NCBI RefSeq assembly: GCF_005843925.1
Contig: NZ_VCBC01000007.1
Location: forward strand, 1 to 64,000
Length of the DNA stretch: 64,000 nucleotides
Origin: Thalassotalea litorea
Lineage (GTDB): Bacteria; Pseudomonadota; Gammaproteobacteria; Enterobacterales; Alteromonadaceae
Reading direction: 5' to 3'
Shown: positions 16,804 to 27,400 of the stretch, in pieces
How positions within the stretch are numbered: position 1 is the first letter of the stretch
How the letters are laid out: every line of letters starts with the position of its first letter
Notes under the pieces: generated by a model
What the model was told of the DNA's origin: nothing
What the model saw: only the letters and a program-made list of their open reading frames with translations
The model's database searches: none
Position numbers and translations under genes: made by a program

Positions 16804-18291
16804 ATGCAACAACCTATTAAAAAATTAGTGATACTCGGCGGCGGCACTGCTGGCTGGATTTCAGCGGCGCTGACAAAAAAATTGTTGGGCGCAGCTATTG
16901 ACGTCGAACTGGTGGAGTCAAACGAAATTGGCACCGTCGGTGTTGGCGAAGCTACGATCCCGGGGATAAAAATACTCAATGATGTTCTGGGTTTAAATGA
17001 AGCGGAGTTTCTGCGAGAAACTCAGGGCACGATTAAGCTCGCCATTAAGTTTGAAAACTGGAAAAACAAAAAACATAGCTATTATCATTCGTTTGGCACC
17101 GCTGGAAAAAGTATGGCGTTCTGTCATTTTCATCACTTCTTAAAACGCGCTGGTGAACTCGAAGACGATACTAAGCTTTGGAATTATGATTTAAACGCTC
17201 TGGCTGCCGAAGAAGGCAAATATGCCCATATTCGACACAAAGATCCAATTCTAGAAATGCCTTACGCCTACCACTTTGATGCCGGACTGTATGCTCAGTA
17301 TTTGCGGAAATTTTCAGAAAAAATGGGCGTTAAACGAACTGAAGGCACTGTAGCTAGCGTGCACCAAGATCAACAAAACGGTTATATAAAGTCTTTGGAG
17401 TTAAAAGACGGAAGGCTCATAGAAGGCGATTTATTCTTAGACTGCTCCGGCTTTCGAGGTTTACTCATTCAGCAGACCTTACAAACTGGTTATGAAGACT
17501 GGAGTCATTGGTTACGCTGTGATCGTGCCGTAGCCGTTGCCTCTGAGCGTTTTGAGAAGACTCTTCCTTATACTCGGTCCATTGCTCACAAAGGCGGCTG
17601 GCAGTGGCGCATTCCTCTTCAACATCGCAATGGGAACGGCCTGGTTTATAACAGCGCTTATTACAGTGATGATGAAGCCACAAATTTATTATTGGGGAAT
17701 CTTGATAGCAAAGCGATTACCGATCCTAAAGTGATCAAATTTCAAACCGGTCGTCGCTACCAACAATGGCATAAAAATGTGATTGCTGTTGGGTTGTCCA
17801 GCGGCTTTCTTGAACCTTTGGAGTCTACCTCGATTCATCTGATTCAATCCGCCGTAGTGCGCCTAGTCCATCTGTTTCCACATCATGGTATCAATGCCTC
17901 AACAGTTGCCGAGTATAACAAGCAATCGAAGCTAGAATTCGAACAAGTCCGAGACTTTATTATTCTCCATTACCATGTAAACCAGCGCACTGATAGTCTA
18001 TTCTGGCAAGAAATGCGGGATATGGCGATACCAGATACACTAGCTCATAAGATAGAACTATTTAAGCAAGATGGTAGGCTTTTCAGAGATCAAAATGATT
18101 TGTTTACAGAGAGTTCTTGGTTACAAGTTATGTTAGGGCAAGGGATAGTACCAGCAAGTTACCACCCGATGGCCAATACCATGTCTGCAGAGCAACTGCA
18201 GGCAATGCTGAAAAAAATTAAAGCAATCAAACGTGAACCCTTATCCGCGATTCCTTCGCATGATGAGTTTTTAAAGCGATACTGTGGATAG
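16804..18291 (+). CDS. Flavin-dependent tryptophan-halogenase-like protein 1
   Basis: A 495-residue flavoprotein. LGGGTAGWISA (residues 11-21) binds FAD, TIKLAIKFENW holds K78 in the place of the essential lysine of PrnA/RebH-type halogenases, GWQWRIP is the halogenase WxWxIP motif, and GFLEPLESTSIH carries the Glu-Ser pair of the active site. All key features of a functional flavin-dependent halogenase are present. Proteins of this family are frequently encoded beside carbohydrate TonB receptors and their true substrates are mostly unknown. A flavin reductase, normally needed, is not nearby. The next gene begins four bases after its stop. Confidence 0.85.
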   Translation: MQQPIKKLVILGGGTAGWISAALTKKLLGAAIDVELVESNEIGTVGVGEATIPGIKILNDVLGLNEAEFLRETQGTIKLAIKFENWKNKKHSYYHSFGTAGKSMAFCHFHHFLKRAGELEDDTKLWNYDLNALAAEEGKYAHIRHKDPILEMPYAYHFDAGLYAQYLRKFSEKMGVKRTEGTVASVHQDQQNGYIKSLELKDGRLIEGDLFLDCSGFRGLLIQQTLQTGYEDWSHWLRCDRAVAVASERFEKTLPYTRSIAHKGGWQWRIPLQHRNGNGLVYNSAYYSDDEATNLLLGNLDSKAITDPKVIKFQTGRRYQQWHKNVIAVGLSSGFLEPLESTSIHLIQSAVVRLVHLFPHHGINASTVAEYNKQSKLEFEQVRDFIILHYHVNQRTDSLFWQEMRDMAIPDTLAHKIELFKQDGRLFRDQNDLFTESSWLQVMLGQGIVPASYHPMANTMSAEQLQAMLKKIKAIKREPLSAIPSHDEFLKRYCG

Positions 18292-18295
18292 TAAT

Positions 18296-19801
18296 ATGCC
18301 TGAACAACAGCCTTTTCACATTATGATCTTAGGTGGTGGCACCGCAGGTTGGATGGCTGCTAACTTGTTTGCCAAGCGGTGGCATGATAATCCCTCGGTG
18401 AAAATTAGTTTAATCGAGTCCAAAGACGTGGGCATAATCGGTGTCGGGGAAGGCTCGACACCAACATTGAAACGCTTTTTTGAAGAGCTGGAAATTCCAG
18501 AATCTGAGTGGATGCCAAAATGTGACGCAACCTATAAAGTCAATATTCGTTTTAAAGGCTGGAGTCCACAGTCGGGTATTAAAGATTATTCGCATCCTTT
18601 CACCACACAAGTCGACACTTTCACTAAACGCGCTTTTTTGGTTAACGCAAGAACCCGGAGAATGGGGCTAGACACCCATACGCGCCCTGATGACTTTTTG
18701 CTAAACGGTGTCCTTGCAACTCAGGGAAAAGGCCCGATAACCCCCGAAAACTTTCCGTTTATTATGGAATATGGCTACCATTTTGACTCAGGTAAGCTTG
18801 GCCAGTTTTTAAAAGATAAGGCGATTGCTGCAGGGGTCGAGCATAAGCAGGCCCACATCACTCAGGCGAAGCGCTCTCCTCAAGGGTTACTGGAGACAAT
18901 TTTTGATGATAAGGGAGAAGCCTATGGCGCGGATTTTTTTATCGACTGTACTGGTTTTTCATCACTATTAATGCAAAAAGCGCTTCAAGTGCCTTTTAAA
19001 AGCTTCAAAAGCAATCTATTCAACGACTCCGCAGTGGTAATGCCAACCTCGATGGATTCAATGATTCCAGTTGAAACAGAGGCAACGGCATTAAGTGCCG
19101 GTTGGTGCTGGAAAATTCCTCTTACCAGCCGCTGTGGTAATGGTTATGTTTTTAGTAGCGACTTTATTAACAAAGATCAGGCGGAAACTGAGTTCCGTCG
19201 CCATATCGGTGCGTTGGATTCAGAGCAGGAATGTCGATTCTTAAAGATGCAGGTCGGGCAATTGTCCCAGCATTGGTCACATAACTGTCTTGCATTAGGC
19301 TTATCTCAAGGGTTTATTGAACCATTAGAAGCAACAGCATTGCATCTGGTGCAAGTGAGTATTGAATTATTTGCCAGCCTATTGGAAAAGGGCAACTTTT
19401 CCAGCCACTATGCGTCTGAATACAACCAAAAAATTACCGAACGCTTTGAGCGGGTACGAGATTATATTGTTGCCCACTACAAACTTAATACTCGCGATGA
19501 CAGTGATTACTGGCGGGCTAATCGCGATAATATACACTTGTCACAATCTCTGGTGAGTATTCTCGATTGCTGGTATCAACGTGGCGATTTAAGCGCCGAA
19601 ATAGAGCGCCAGAACCTTGATACCCATTTCGATGCGGTTTCCTGGAATTGCTTGCTTGCTGGTTATGGTACCTTCCCACCGATTGCACCCAATCAACCAA
19701 GTCAGGGAGATTTGTATCAAGAGAAAAACATCCGCCGATTCTTACAAGGCTGCAGCCTTAATTTTAAGGATCACCAAGTGATTTTGAATGAGCTTTTATA
19801 A
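18296..19801 (+). CDS. Flavin-dependent tryptophan-halogenase-like protein 2
   Basis: A 501-residue paralogue of the preceding protein with GGGTAGWMAA for FAD, TYKVNIRFKGW with lysine 81, and GWCWKIP in place of the usual WxWxIP. The motif GFIEPLEATALH keeps the catalytic glutamate but has alanine where the first paralogue and PrnA have serine. ATG 18296 (gtggat upstream) is preferred; a GTG at 18284 would overlap the first gene by eight bases. It is clearly cotranscribed with the first halogenase-like gene. The two are divergent enough outside the motifs that they probably act on different substrates or positions, or form a functional pair; this is inference. Confidence 0.82.
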   Translation: MPEQQPFHIMILGGGTAGWMAANLFAKRWHDNPSVKISLIESKDVGIIGVGEGSTPTLKRFFEELEIPESEWMPKCDATYKVNIRFKGWSPQSGIKDYSHPFTTQVDTFTKRAFLVNARTRRMGLDTHTRPDDFLLNGVLATQGKGPITPENFPFIMEYGYHFDSGKLGQFLKDKAIAAGVEHKQAHITQAKRSPQGLLETIFDDKGEAYGADFFIDCTGFSSLLMQKALQVPFKSFKSNLFNDSAVVMPTSMDSMIPVETEATALSAGWCWKIPLTSRCGNGYVFSSDFINKDQAETEFRRHIGALDSEQECRFLKMQVGQLSQHWSHNCLALGLSQGFIEPLEATALHLVQVSIELFASLLEKGNFSSHYASEYNQKITERFERVRDYIVAHYKLNTRDDSDYWRANRDNIHLSQSLVSILDCWYQRGDLSAEIERQNLDTHFDAVSWNCLLAGYGTFPPIAPNQPSQGDLYQEKNIRRFLQGCSLNFKDHQVILNELL

Positions 19802-19862
19802 CTCGTTGCACAAACCGTTGATTTAGCTTAATCAGACAACCAACTTTTGATGAACTAACACT

Positions 19863-20780
19863 ATGAAAAAATTACATATCCCACAACTGCCGATAGAATC
19901 ATCGCGCCTGATTTATGGCTGCATGCGCATTAATGGCGATAATTCTGCAGAGGCGCATGCAAAGGGCAAACGTGCCATCGAAACGGCTATCGATGAAGGC
20001 TATAACCACTTTGACCATGCCGATATCTATGGCAATGGTGCTTGCGAAAGCTTGTTTGGTGAGGTGCTCAAGTCGCAACCGCACTTAAGAGACAAACTGT
20101 TAATTACCTCAAAGGCAGGTATACGCTTTGCCAATACGCCGGTACAAGGAGAAGTGGGTCGTTATGACTTTTCCCATGATTACCTGATAGGCCAAGTAGA
20201 GGGCTCGTTACAGCGCTTAAATATCGATGCACTGGATATGTTCTTATTGCATCGTCCTGATTATCTATTTAATGCCGAAGAAGTGGCACACACGCTAAGT
20301 GAGCTAAACCGACAAGGTAAAGTGAAACACTTTGGGGTGAGTAATTTCAGCCCATCGCAAGTGGAATTATTGCAGTCAAAAATGGAAGAACCTTTACTGG
20401 TGAATCAAATTGAAATCAATATTCACAATATCGGTGCCTTTGAAAATGGTACGTTAGATCAGTGTCAGCAATATCACATTACGCCAATGGCCTGGTGTCC
20501 GATTGCCACCGTCGCCTATGAAGCCTGGGGGAATACATTCAGTGCCGCAGATGTCGAACGAATTCATCTTGAATACCAGCGTCAGGCCGAGTTCTATGGT
20601 TGTGAAAAATGGGTCATTGCGCTGGCCTGGCTGTTAATTCATCCCGCCAATATTTGTCCAATCGTAGGTTCTACCAACCCAGAGCGCATAGCGATGGCAA
20701 AACAAGCACTTGATTTAAACTACCGTCACCAAGACTGGTACCGCTTGCTCGAGGCGCGCAATGGTCAGCCAGTGCCATAA
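19863..20780 (+). CDS. Aldo/keto reductase (YdhF-like)
   Basis: A 305-residue (alpha/beta)8 NADPH oxidoreductase. The catalytic tetrad is visible: Asp and Tyr in FDHADIYGNG, Lys in LITSKAGIRF, His in LLHRPDYL. SNFSPSQVELLQ and WCPIATV are typical of the YdhF group. It starts 62 bp after the second halogenase-like gene on the same strand and may reduce an aldehyde or keto sugar connected with the locus. The substrate cannot be predicted. Confidence 0.85.
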   Translation: MKKLHIPQLPIESSRLIYGCMRINGDNSAEAHAKGKRAIETAIDEGYNHFDHADIYGNGACESLFGEVLKSQPHLRDKLLITSKAGIRFANTPVQGEVGRYDFSHDYLIGQVEGSLQRLNIDALDMFLLHRPDYLFNAEEVAHTLSELNRQGKVKHFGVSNFSPSQVELLQSKMEEPLLVNQIEINIHNIGAFENGTLDQCQQYHITPMAWCPIATVAYEAWGNTFSAADVERIHLEYQRQAEFYGCEKWVIALAWLLIHPANICPIVGSTNPERIAMAKQALDLNYRHQDWYRLLEARNGQPVP

Positions 20781-20859
20781 GCGATTGCAGTGCGGTTGAT
20801 GCAAGGTTGCAAGTACTGCTATGGTATTTGCAATTAGGGGAAGGAACCACAATACGTTC

Positions 20860-21315
20860 ATGAGTTTTTGGAAAGAGCTGTTTGATATATATCAGCATCA
20901 ACTGCAATCGAAACGGTTGGCGCAGGGCGCCAGCAGGGCATTATCACAAGAAATCAAAACCAATATCTGTTTATTGGCAGAGGCGCTCGAGAATCCGCAA
21001 TCCAGTTCGGCATTAATTGCCAGCCTTGAAGATTCGGCATTTCGTCATTATTGCCAGCAAGGGTATGATTTTATAGAGTTTAATCAACAGCCATTAAGCC
21101 TGTCGACAACCGCAAATATCCGCGAGTTTAATCAATATCTGCAACAGTCGACTGGCGATTTGATTTTCAGGGCCTATCAAAGAGTTCGTGTTCTCAAGGC
21201 TTTCGCTGATGCCAATTCGGCGCAACGTTGCCAGCGCCGAATTCAATCTTTGCTACGCTACCATGTGATGTTATTCGCCCATATGCAGGCGCAACCTTTG
21301 CGTGTTCGCCAATAG
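20860..21315 (+). CDS. Unrecognised small protein in the glucan/halogenase locus
   Basis: A 151-residue protein, rich in Gln, Ala, Leu and Arg, predicted largely helical, without signal peptide, membrane helix or motif I recognise. MSFWKELFDIYQ is a credible start; ggggaagga lies 14 bases upstream, which is far for a ribosome-binding site, so the start is uncertain (an earlier ATG at 20821 is in frame). It sits between the aldo/keto reductase and the GH133-like gene on the same strand, and may be a small regulatory or adaptor protein. Function unknown. Confidence 0.55.
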   Translation: MSFWKELFDIYQHQLQSKRLAQGASRALSQEIKTNICLLAEALENPQSSSALIASLEDSAFRHYCQQGYDFIEFNQQPLSLSTTANIREFNQYLQQSTGDLIFRAYQRVRVLKAFADANSAQRCQRRIQSLLRYHVMLFAHMQAQPLRVRQ

Positions 21316-21346
21316 AGCCGTACCAATCTCAACAGGAGTTCCCCGG

Positions 21347-23656
21347 ATGTTTTATCGATTCTCCCTATACTTAACCGTTATAGCCCTGATCATTGGTTGC
21401 CAGCCAACATCCACGATGAAGCCACATCAAACCGCATCGAGCGAGAAACCTCAGGTTGCGCCACAAATCAGTCTCGATTCGTTAGCCATTCATGTCAGCG
21501 CAAGTGAGAATCGACCGGTTTCGTTTACCAATAAACGTTCTGGCTATTATTACACTCAAACCCATAATAATGATCACCCAGAACATCGCTGGTTTGCGGG
21601 CTTCAATTTAGCCCAAAAACGATTATTTAATGACTACCAAATCACTCTGGATTCTGATTCTGTTAACCGCCAACAGGCAAACGTTACTGTATACCCTGAC
21701 AAATTAGTTCGCCAGTACCCCAATGGAACCGTGGAACAGCTTTCGTTATTTGACGATCAAGACATTGTTCGCATCAGCATATCCACTGATGCCCAGCAAG
21801 TAGCGTTGACCTTAACCGGAGCACAGATAACCCAGACTCGTCAGCATGCTGAGATGACTCTATATCGTTCCGACGAAGCACCACAAAAGCTAATAGCCGT
21901 TGCACCGATTGTGCTGCCAAAAGATGCAAAAAGCCGCGAAAAAGGTTTCTATGTGTTAATTGGAGATAATATTGAAACCCTCTCGGCAACGCTTAAAAGC
22001 GCTCGTGAAAATGACGAACGCTGGCAACAACAACGCCAACAACGGATGCTTACCTTACTTACTGGCAATGCCTATTTACAGAGTCGCGATGTGGACTTGG
22101 TAAAAGCGATTCAGTGGCAAATTTTAAATCTTGATTCATTGATGACCAACCAGCACGGCAAGGGCATTTACGCAGGATTACCCTGGTTTAATGAGTATTG
22201 GGGTCGAGATAGCTTTATTGCATTGCCAGGTGCGACATTAGTAACCGGTCAGTTTGAATTTGCGCGGGATATGATCACCGCATTTGCTAAGTTTCAAGAC
22301 CGGGACCCGGAATCTAAATTTTTTGGTCGGGTGCCAAACCGGGTAAGAATCGAAGATATTGATTATCACACCACCGACGGTACTCCGCGTTTTGTGATTG
22401 AAATGCTTCATTATGTTCAATACAGCGGCGATACCACCTTAATTAAACGACTGTATCCGAATGTCAAAGATTCGATTGATGGCGCATTGCGAAACTGGGT
22501 GGATAGTAAAGGTTACTTATTGCATGCCGATAACGAAACCTGGATGGATGCCAGGCGTGAGCCTGACAAGGTTCCCTATTCACCCCGCGGAACACGCGCC
22601 AACGACATTCAGGCGCTATGGTTTGAACAACTCAATGCCGGTATTTATTTTGCCGAAGTAATGAATGACAAAGCCTCACGGCTTCGCTGGCAACAGGCGC
22701 GGGATAAACTGCAGAGCAATTTTACCCAGGATTTTATTCTCGATGATTTAGGCTACCTTGTCGATCATCTCAACCAAGATGGCTCAGCGGATACGCAGTT
22801 GCGCCCTAACCAGCTTTATGCTTTTGATATGATAGAAGACAGCCGTTTTGTCAGTAATGCGACAAAAACCTCATGGCAACAATTAGTGTACCCCTGGGGT
22901 GTGGCATCATTGGATAATCGCGATATCGATTTTCACCCATTTCATTTAACCGAGAAATACCACAAGGATGCTGCCTATCACAATGGCACTGTCTGGTTAT
23001 GGAATAATGGCATTGCCATGCAACGGATGATTGAAGTCGGCGGCCCGGACATCGCCTATCAATTATTTTCGAATATGAATGAGCAGGCACTGCACCGTGG
23101 AGTGGTCGGGGGATTGGCCGAAAATGCCGATGCTTATCCGCACCAACTGCAAACCTTACCGACAATCACCGGGACGTATTTACAAGCCTGGTCCAATGCA
23201 GAACACCTCAGAGTCTGGTATCAATATTTCTTAGGCGTTCGCCCAGATTTAATTAAGCAAGAAATCACCTTTGCACCAAGAATTCCTTCGTTATTAAGCG
23301 ACATCGATTTTCAGGTTCGCGTTGGCGACACTCAGCTAAATGGCAGTTTTCAACGGTCTGGGGCAACGGCTTCCTATCGTATCGAAATCGAGTCTTTTCG
23401 CGGTGCTTTGTTACTAGATCTGCCTTCGTTTCCGGTCACCAAAATTGATTTGCAAGATTGCCGATACATCACCATTGAACAAACAACCGATTCGATACAA
23501 ATCATTAAAGTTGATGACAATGAAAGTAAGCTTCAGGAGATACGCTTAACAACGGATAATGAGCGCTTAAAGACAATACAGCGACAACAACAAACCTTAT
23601 TCGAAACACGGTTCTCAAGCCCGTTATCATTAGAGAATCATCGAGTGTTAAACTGA
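21347..23656 (+). CDS. GH133-like amylo-alpha-1,6-glucosidase, predicted lipoprotein
   Basis: A 769-residue protein with a lipoprotein signal (VIALIIGC, cysteine near residue 18), an N-terminal beta-rich domain and a C-terminal (alpha/alpha)6 barrel. NEYWGRDSFIALPG, DNETWMDA, LRPNQLYAFDM, YHNGTVWLW and TYLQAWSNAEHLR are the diagnostic blocks of glycogen-debranching enzyme C-terminal domains. ATG 21347 is preceded by acaggag. It should release glucose from alpha-1,6 stubs left by other enzymes. Most relatives are cytoplasmic, whereas this one is directed out of the cytoplasm, as is the pullulanase. The last ~90 residues are less conserved-looking. It is followed by the 2OG oxygenase gene 107 bp away. 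Confidence 0.82.
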   Translation: MFYRFSLYLTVIALIIGCQPTSTMKPHQTASSEKPQVAPQISLDSLAIHVSASENRPVSFTNKRSGYYYTQTHNNDHPEHRWFAGFNLAQKRLFNDYQITLDSDSVNRQQANVTVYPDKLVRQYPNGTVEQLSLFDDQDIVRISISTDAQQVALTLTGAQITQTRQHAEMTLYRSDEAPQKLIAVAPIVLPKDAKSREKGFYVLIGDNIETLSATLKSARENDERWQQQRQQRMLTLLTGNAYLQSRDVDLVKAIQWQILNLDSLMTNQHGKGIYAGLPWFNEYWGRDSFIALPGATLVTGQFEFARDMITAFAKFQDRDPESKFFGRVPNRVRIEDIDYHTTDGTPRFVIEMLHYVQYSGDTTLIKRLYPNVKDSIDGALRNWVDSKGYLLHADNETWMDARREPDKVPYSPRGTRANDIQALWFEQLNAGIYFAEVMNDKASRLRWQQARDKLQSNFTQDFILDDLGYLVDHLNQDGSADTQLRPNQLYAFDMIEDSRFVSNATKTSWQQLVYPWGVASLDNRDIDFHPFHLTEKYHKDAAYHNGTVWLWNNGIAMQRMIEVGGPDIAYQLFSNMNEQALHRGVVGGLAENADAYPHQLQTLPTITGTYLQAWSNAEHLRVWYQYFLGVRPDLIKQEITFAPRIPSLLSDIDFQVRVGDTQLNGSFQRSGATASYRIEIESFRGALLLDLPSFPVTKIDLQDCRYITIEQTTDSIQIIKVDDNESKLQEIRLTTDNERLKTIQRQQQTLFETRFSSPLSLENHRVLN

Positions 23657-23763
23657 TGATTCTGCATTACTGATACCTTTAAATTGGTACAAATAAACCG
23701 TAGCGTTAGCCTCGTTGTCATGCGAGAATGAACGACATTAATTGCTTTAACCCTTGCTTTTGT

Positions 23764-24480
23764 ATGAGTACCCAGATAAAAATTAACCCCGATCTCGATT
23801 GGGACGCATTGAAACTTGAATATCAAACAACGTCTCGATTACAGATCCAAAACTTTTTTACCAACGATACTGCAGAGTATTTATTACAATTACTGCAAGC
23901 TCATCAGGAATGGTACCTTGCCTATAACCATGGCAATCAATTCTACGAAAGTACGTTAGAAGATTTGCAGCGACTGAGTCCTGAGCAACGCCATCAATTT
24001 AAATCCAATATTGAAAAGCGCGCTCAAAACCATTTTCAGTATGTGTTTTTCCAGTACTACATCAGTCAGGCGATTGAGCTTGGAGAGAACCCAAACCACC
24101 CATTGCATGCTTTTGAAGATTTTGTAAACAGTGATGTTTATTTGGATAAAATGCGGTTTTTGACCGCTGAAGAAAAAATTAACAAAGCAGATAGCTATGC
24201 ATCATATTATGCGCCAGGGCACTTTTTAAGTGAGCACGACGATATTCACCCTAAACACGATCGCGTTGCAGCCTGTACATTTTCTTTGACCAAAAACTGG
24301 CAGCTTAACTGGGGTGGACATCTGGCGTTTTACGACAAGCAAGGGAATATCGATAAAGCATTGATCCCGGCATTCAATACCATGAATGTTTTTAAGATCC
24401 CACAGAGCCATGCAGTACAGCCAGTCGCGCCCTGGGCTGGTGCCAAGCGTTTAAGCTTACTCAGTTGGTTACACCGTTAA
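23764..24480 (+). CDS. 2OG-Fe(II) oxygenase-like protein
   Basis: A 238-residue protein whose C-terminal half has the jelly-roll iron site: GHFLSEHDDIHP (HxD), a distal His in PQSHAVQPVAP, and Arg in AKRLSL for 2-oxoglutarate. This resembles the Tpa1/proline-hydroxylase-like group often found among halogenase and TonB-receptor genes. The substrate is unknown. I prefer ATG 23764 to ATG 23728 because the extra residues (with three cysteines) look unnatural, but neither has a good ribosome-binding site. It ends eight bases before the convergent tamB gene and is the last gene of the rightward arm. Confidence 0.78.
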   Translation: MSTQIKINPDLDWDALKLEYQTTSRLQIQNFFTNDTAEYLLQLLQAHQEWYLAYNHGNQFYESTLEDLQRLSPEQRHQFKSNIEKRAQNHFQYVFFQYYISQAIELGENPNHPLHAFEDFVNSDVYLDKMRFLTAEEKINKADSYASYYAPGHFLSEHDDIHPKHDRVAACTFSLTKNWQLNWGGHLAFYDKQGNIDKALIPAFNTMNVFKIPQSHAVQPVAPWAGAKRLSLLSWLHR

Positions 24481-24487
24481 TTGCTCT

Positions 24488-27400
24488 TCAATCGATTTCA
24501 AAGGAATAGTAGATATCCGCAGAGTTTTCCAGGCCAGAAACCGTTTCAAGCCAAAGCCTGGACATCAGATATAAACGCACTGTGAGCTCATTAATGGGCT
24601 CATAAACACCCACACCATATTTGAGAAAAATTCGCTCTCCCAGGTAACCACTAATCGTGGCCTGGGTTATATCCCCCTCGACTTCAGCATCTAAACTCAC
24701 ATCGGTTAACAGTGGTAGCTTTTGCACGACATTTTGCAAAGGTGTTGTCTTGGTAAGGGCACTGGCTAACGCCACCCCGACTGCCGCCCCACCGCCGGAA
24801 TTCGAATCAAGCCCCCGACCGCGGGTTATATAAGATAAAATTTCCGGTTGTGGCATACTTGGGTTAGAAAAAAACGTCAGGCTCAACGCATCTGTGGGGC
24901 CGATAATTGAAAGTCCTGCCGTCACACTTTCATCCTTAATTTCTCTTACCGCTTTGACATTAATGGTTGGGTTTGATGGCGAGCCGACAAAAGTGATTTC
25001 ACCACTTTTCACATCCAGATCCTGGCCATAAGCTTTATAATTGCCATTGGCAATTTTCAAGACACCAAATAATTGCACCGGTTGGAATTTTTCCTGACGA
25101 ATTTTTAGTTTCCCGCCAAGGTTGCCCTTAAAACCCTGGCCTTTGAGGCGGAATTTTGGATTAATCGCAAGGTCAACGTCACTGGTTACCGCAAACGTTT
25201 TTTCTTTTTTAACCTGTTTTCCAGAAGCGTCAACAATAACCGCATCATCACTCAATTCAACACTACCCTCGGGTAAATCCTCAAGCTTGAGTAAGCCGTC
25301 CAGTACCGAAATCTCTCCACTGATTTTGGCCAGCTGACCTTCAAGATCCAAATGAATATCTGTGGATACTAAGGCATCTAAACTTGGCGGAAATAAAATC
25401 GGGAGTTTTTCAGCAAATAGACGGGCATTGGCATTGAACCCATCTCGCCAATCGAGATTGGCAGTGATCTCCCCGGGATGGTCTTTAATCAGAAAGCCGC
25501 CTTCAACATCGGCACTTTGCCCTTTAAACACCATATCGACATCAATGTGGTCTATGGTATTCGGGCTTTGGTAAGTCGCCAATTCACCATCGTGTAATGA
25601 CATGGTGCCAGACAAAATAGGAGCCGTAACAGACCCGGAAAAATCAATGGCTGCGGAGAAATCTCCGCGAGCGCGACTCATCCCCGGCACAAGCTCTTCG
25701 ATTAAATGGATCTGAAACCGTTCGATGTCCAGATTCCCTTGCATTGGTAACGTATCCTGGCCCAGATCAATACGGGCATCGCCAGCAATCAATTGCGTAT
25801 CATCATCTCGATTCAGAAATAAATCCAAGGTCGCCTGAGATTCATCCGCCTGGGCGTTGATGTGACCCTGGGTCCAGGTCAACAATGTGGACTGTTGCTC
25901 ATCGCCGATAAGTGTTAATGAGCCTTTTTCGATGGTATTTTCAAGTTGAAGCTGGTTCATTTTGAGCGCCTGCCAACTGACATTCGCTTTACCCGAGATA
26001 CGGCTATCGACTTTCACTTTTTTCCCTAATAGAAAGTGGTCATAGTCTCCCAACTGTAAGTGCCAGCCTAGCGCTATGTCGCCATCGTTTGCCAGTTTCC
26101 CTGGCTGGGTGACACAAATTTCATTGTCACCTTGTTGCCAGCAATGGGGCGACAAGGTGACTAACTGTTGATTAATATCAACCGTTGATGAGAACCCTTT
26201 TTCCAAAGCCCACAAATGCTCTAAATATCGTAAATGCGCTTCTTGAATATCAAGTTGACTGGTTAACTGCTCTAAGTCGAGTTGATTTTCTACGACCAGA
26301 TGCACAGGGAAATCGCCTTGAGAATCGAGCGTTAATTGCTGACGACTTAAATCCCCTTGCAACAACGCCGCAATGCCAGACGCCTGATATTTGCCAATAT
26401 TGACACTTTCGCTGCCGATTGACACCTGTGCCTTATGACTCCGACTTGGCCAGTAACTGATATCAATATCCGCGTCAGGCACACGAATATTTTGATACTG
26501 AACATTCTGGACGCTAGCATCCACCACAAGATTTGGTACCATCAGTTCACCACGGATACGAATGTCGCCATTGAGCTGACCTTGCAACATTGGATGCCAT
26601 CGATGAAACTCTGCACCTTGCAAAGTACCATTGACATGCCAGTTTTCATCGGAGTAACCCTCTAAATTCAAAAGAGAATCCTGAAAGCGCACCTGTAACA
26701 TTGCATCTTTTACTGCTAAATCCTGATCGATGGAAAAGTTCGCCGCTACCGCCGCCGGTTGTTCATTGACGATCCCTTCAAGATTGGTGTTATAGGACGA
26801 CAATTGCCATTTGCCCGGTTGCTCCAGGCTTTTGGGTAATTGATTGGTATCCAGCTTTGTGAAAAGGTGTACTTGCCCTTTAACCCTTCCTTGGATTGGA
26901 ACGGTCCCGACCGTAACTTCTGGTAACTGGAAACCTGGCAAATTGGCATCAAGTTTTACGATAAGCTCAGCACCGTAATCAAGATCTAACTGACCGCTGA
27001 TCACTGAATCCGATGGCGTATCATGAAAGCGGAACGAACTCAGATTGAGTGCTTGCTTGCGATGAATTCCAGTAAGGGTTAAGGCACCTTGTTGATAACC
27101 AAAGCCTTGCAATACCAATTGCGCATTCACTTGCTGGCTTTGCAGGTCACCAGAAATCTGAGACTGGACTTTTTTGACTACCAATGGCTGTGCAACTAAC
27201 GGCTGCAAATCGAGCTTAGGACTTTGCACATTCGCCACAAACGGCAGCTTGCTATCCACCAGATCCGTTTGCACATCCGCGGTCAGTTTAATTGGCCCAT
27301 CACTGGTCAGTTGCACCGACAATTGAGAAAAGTCTCCAGACACATTCACCCGTTGCTTGCTTCCCTGAAGCGGCTCATACCATGGAAATTTATCGATTTC

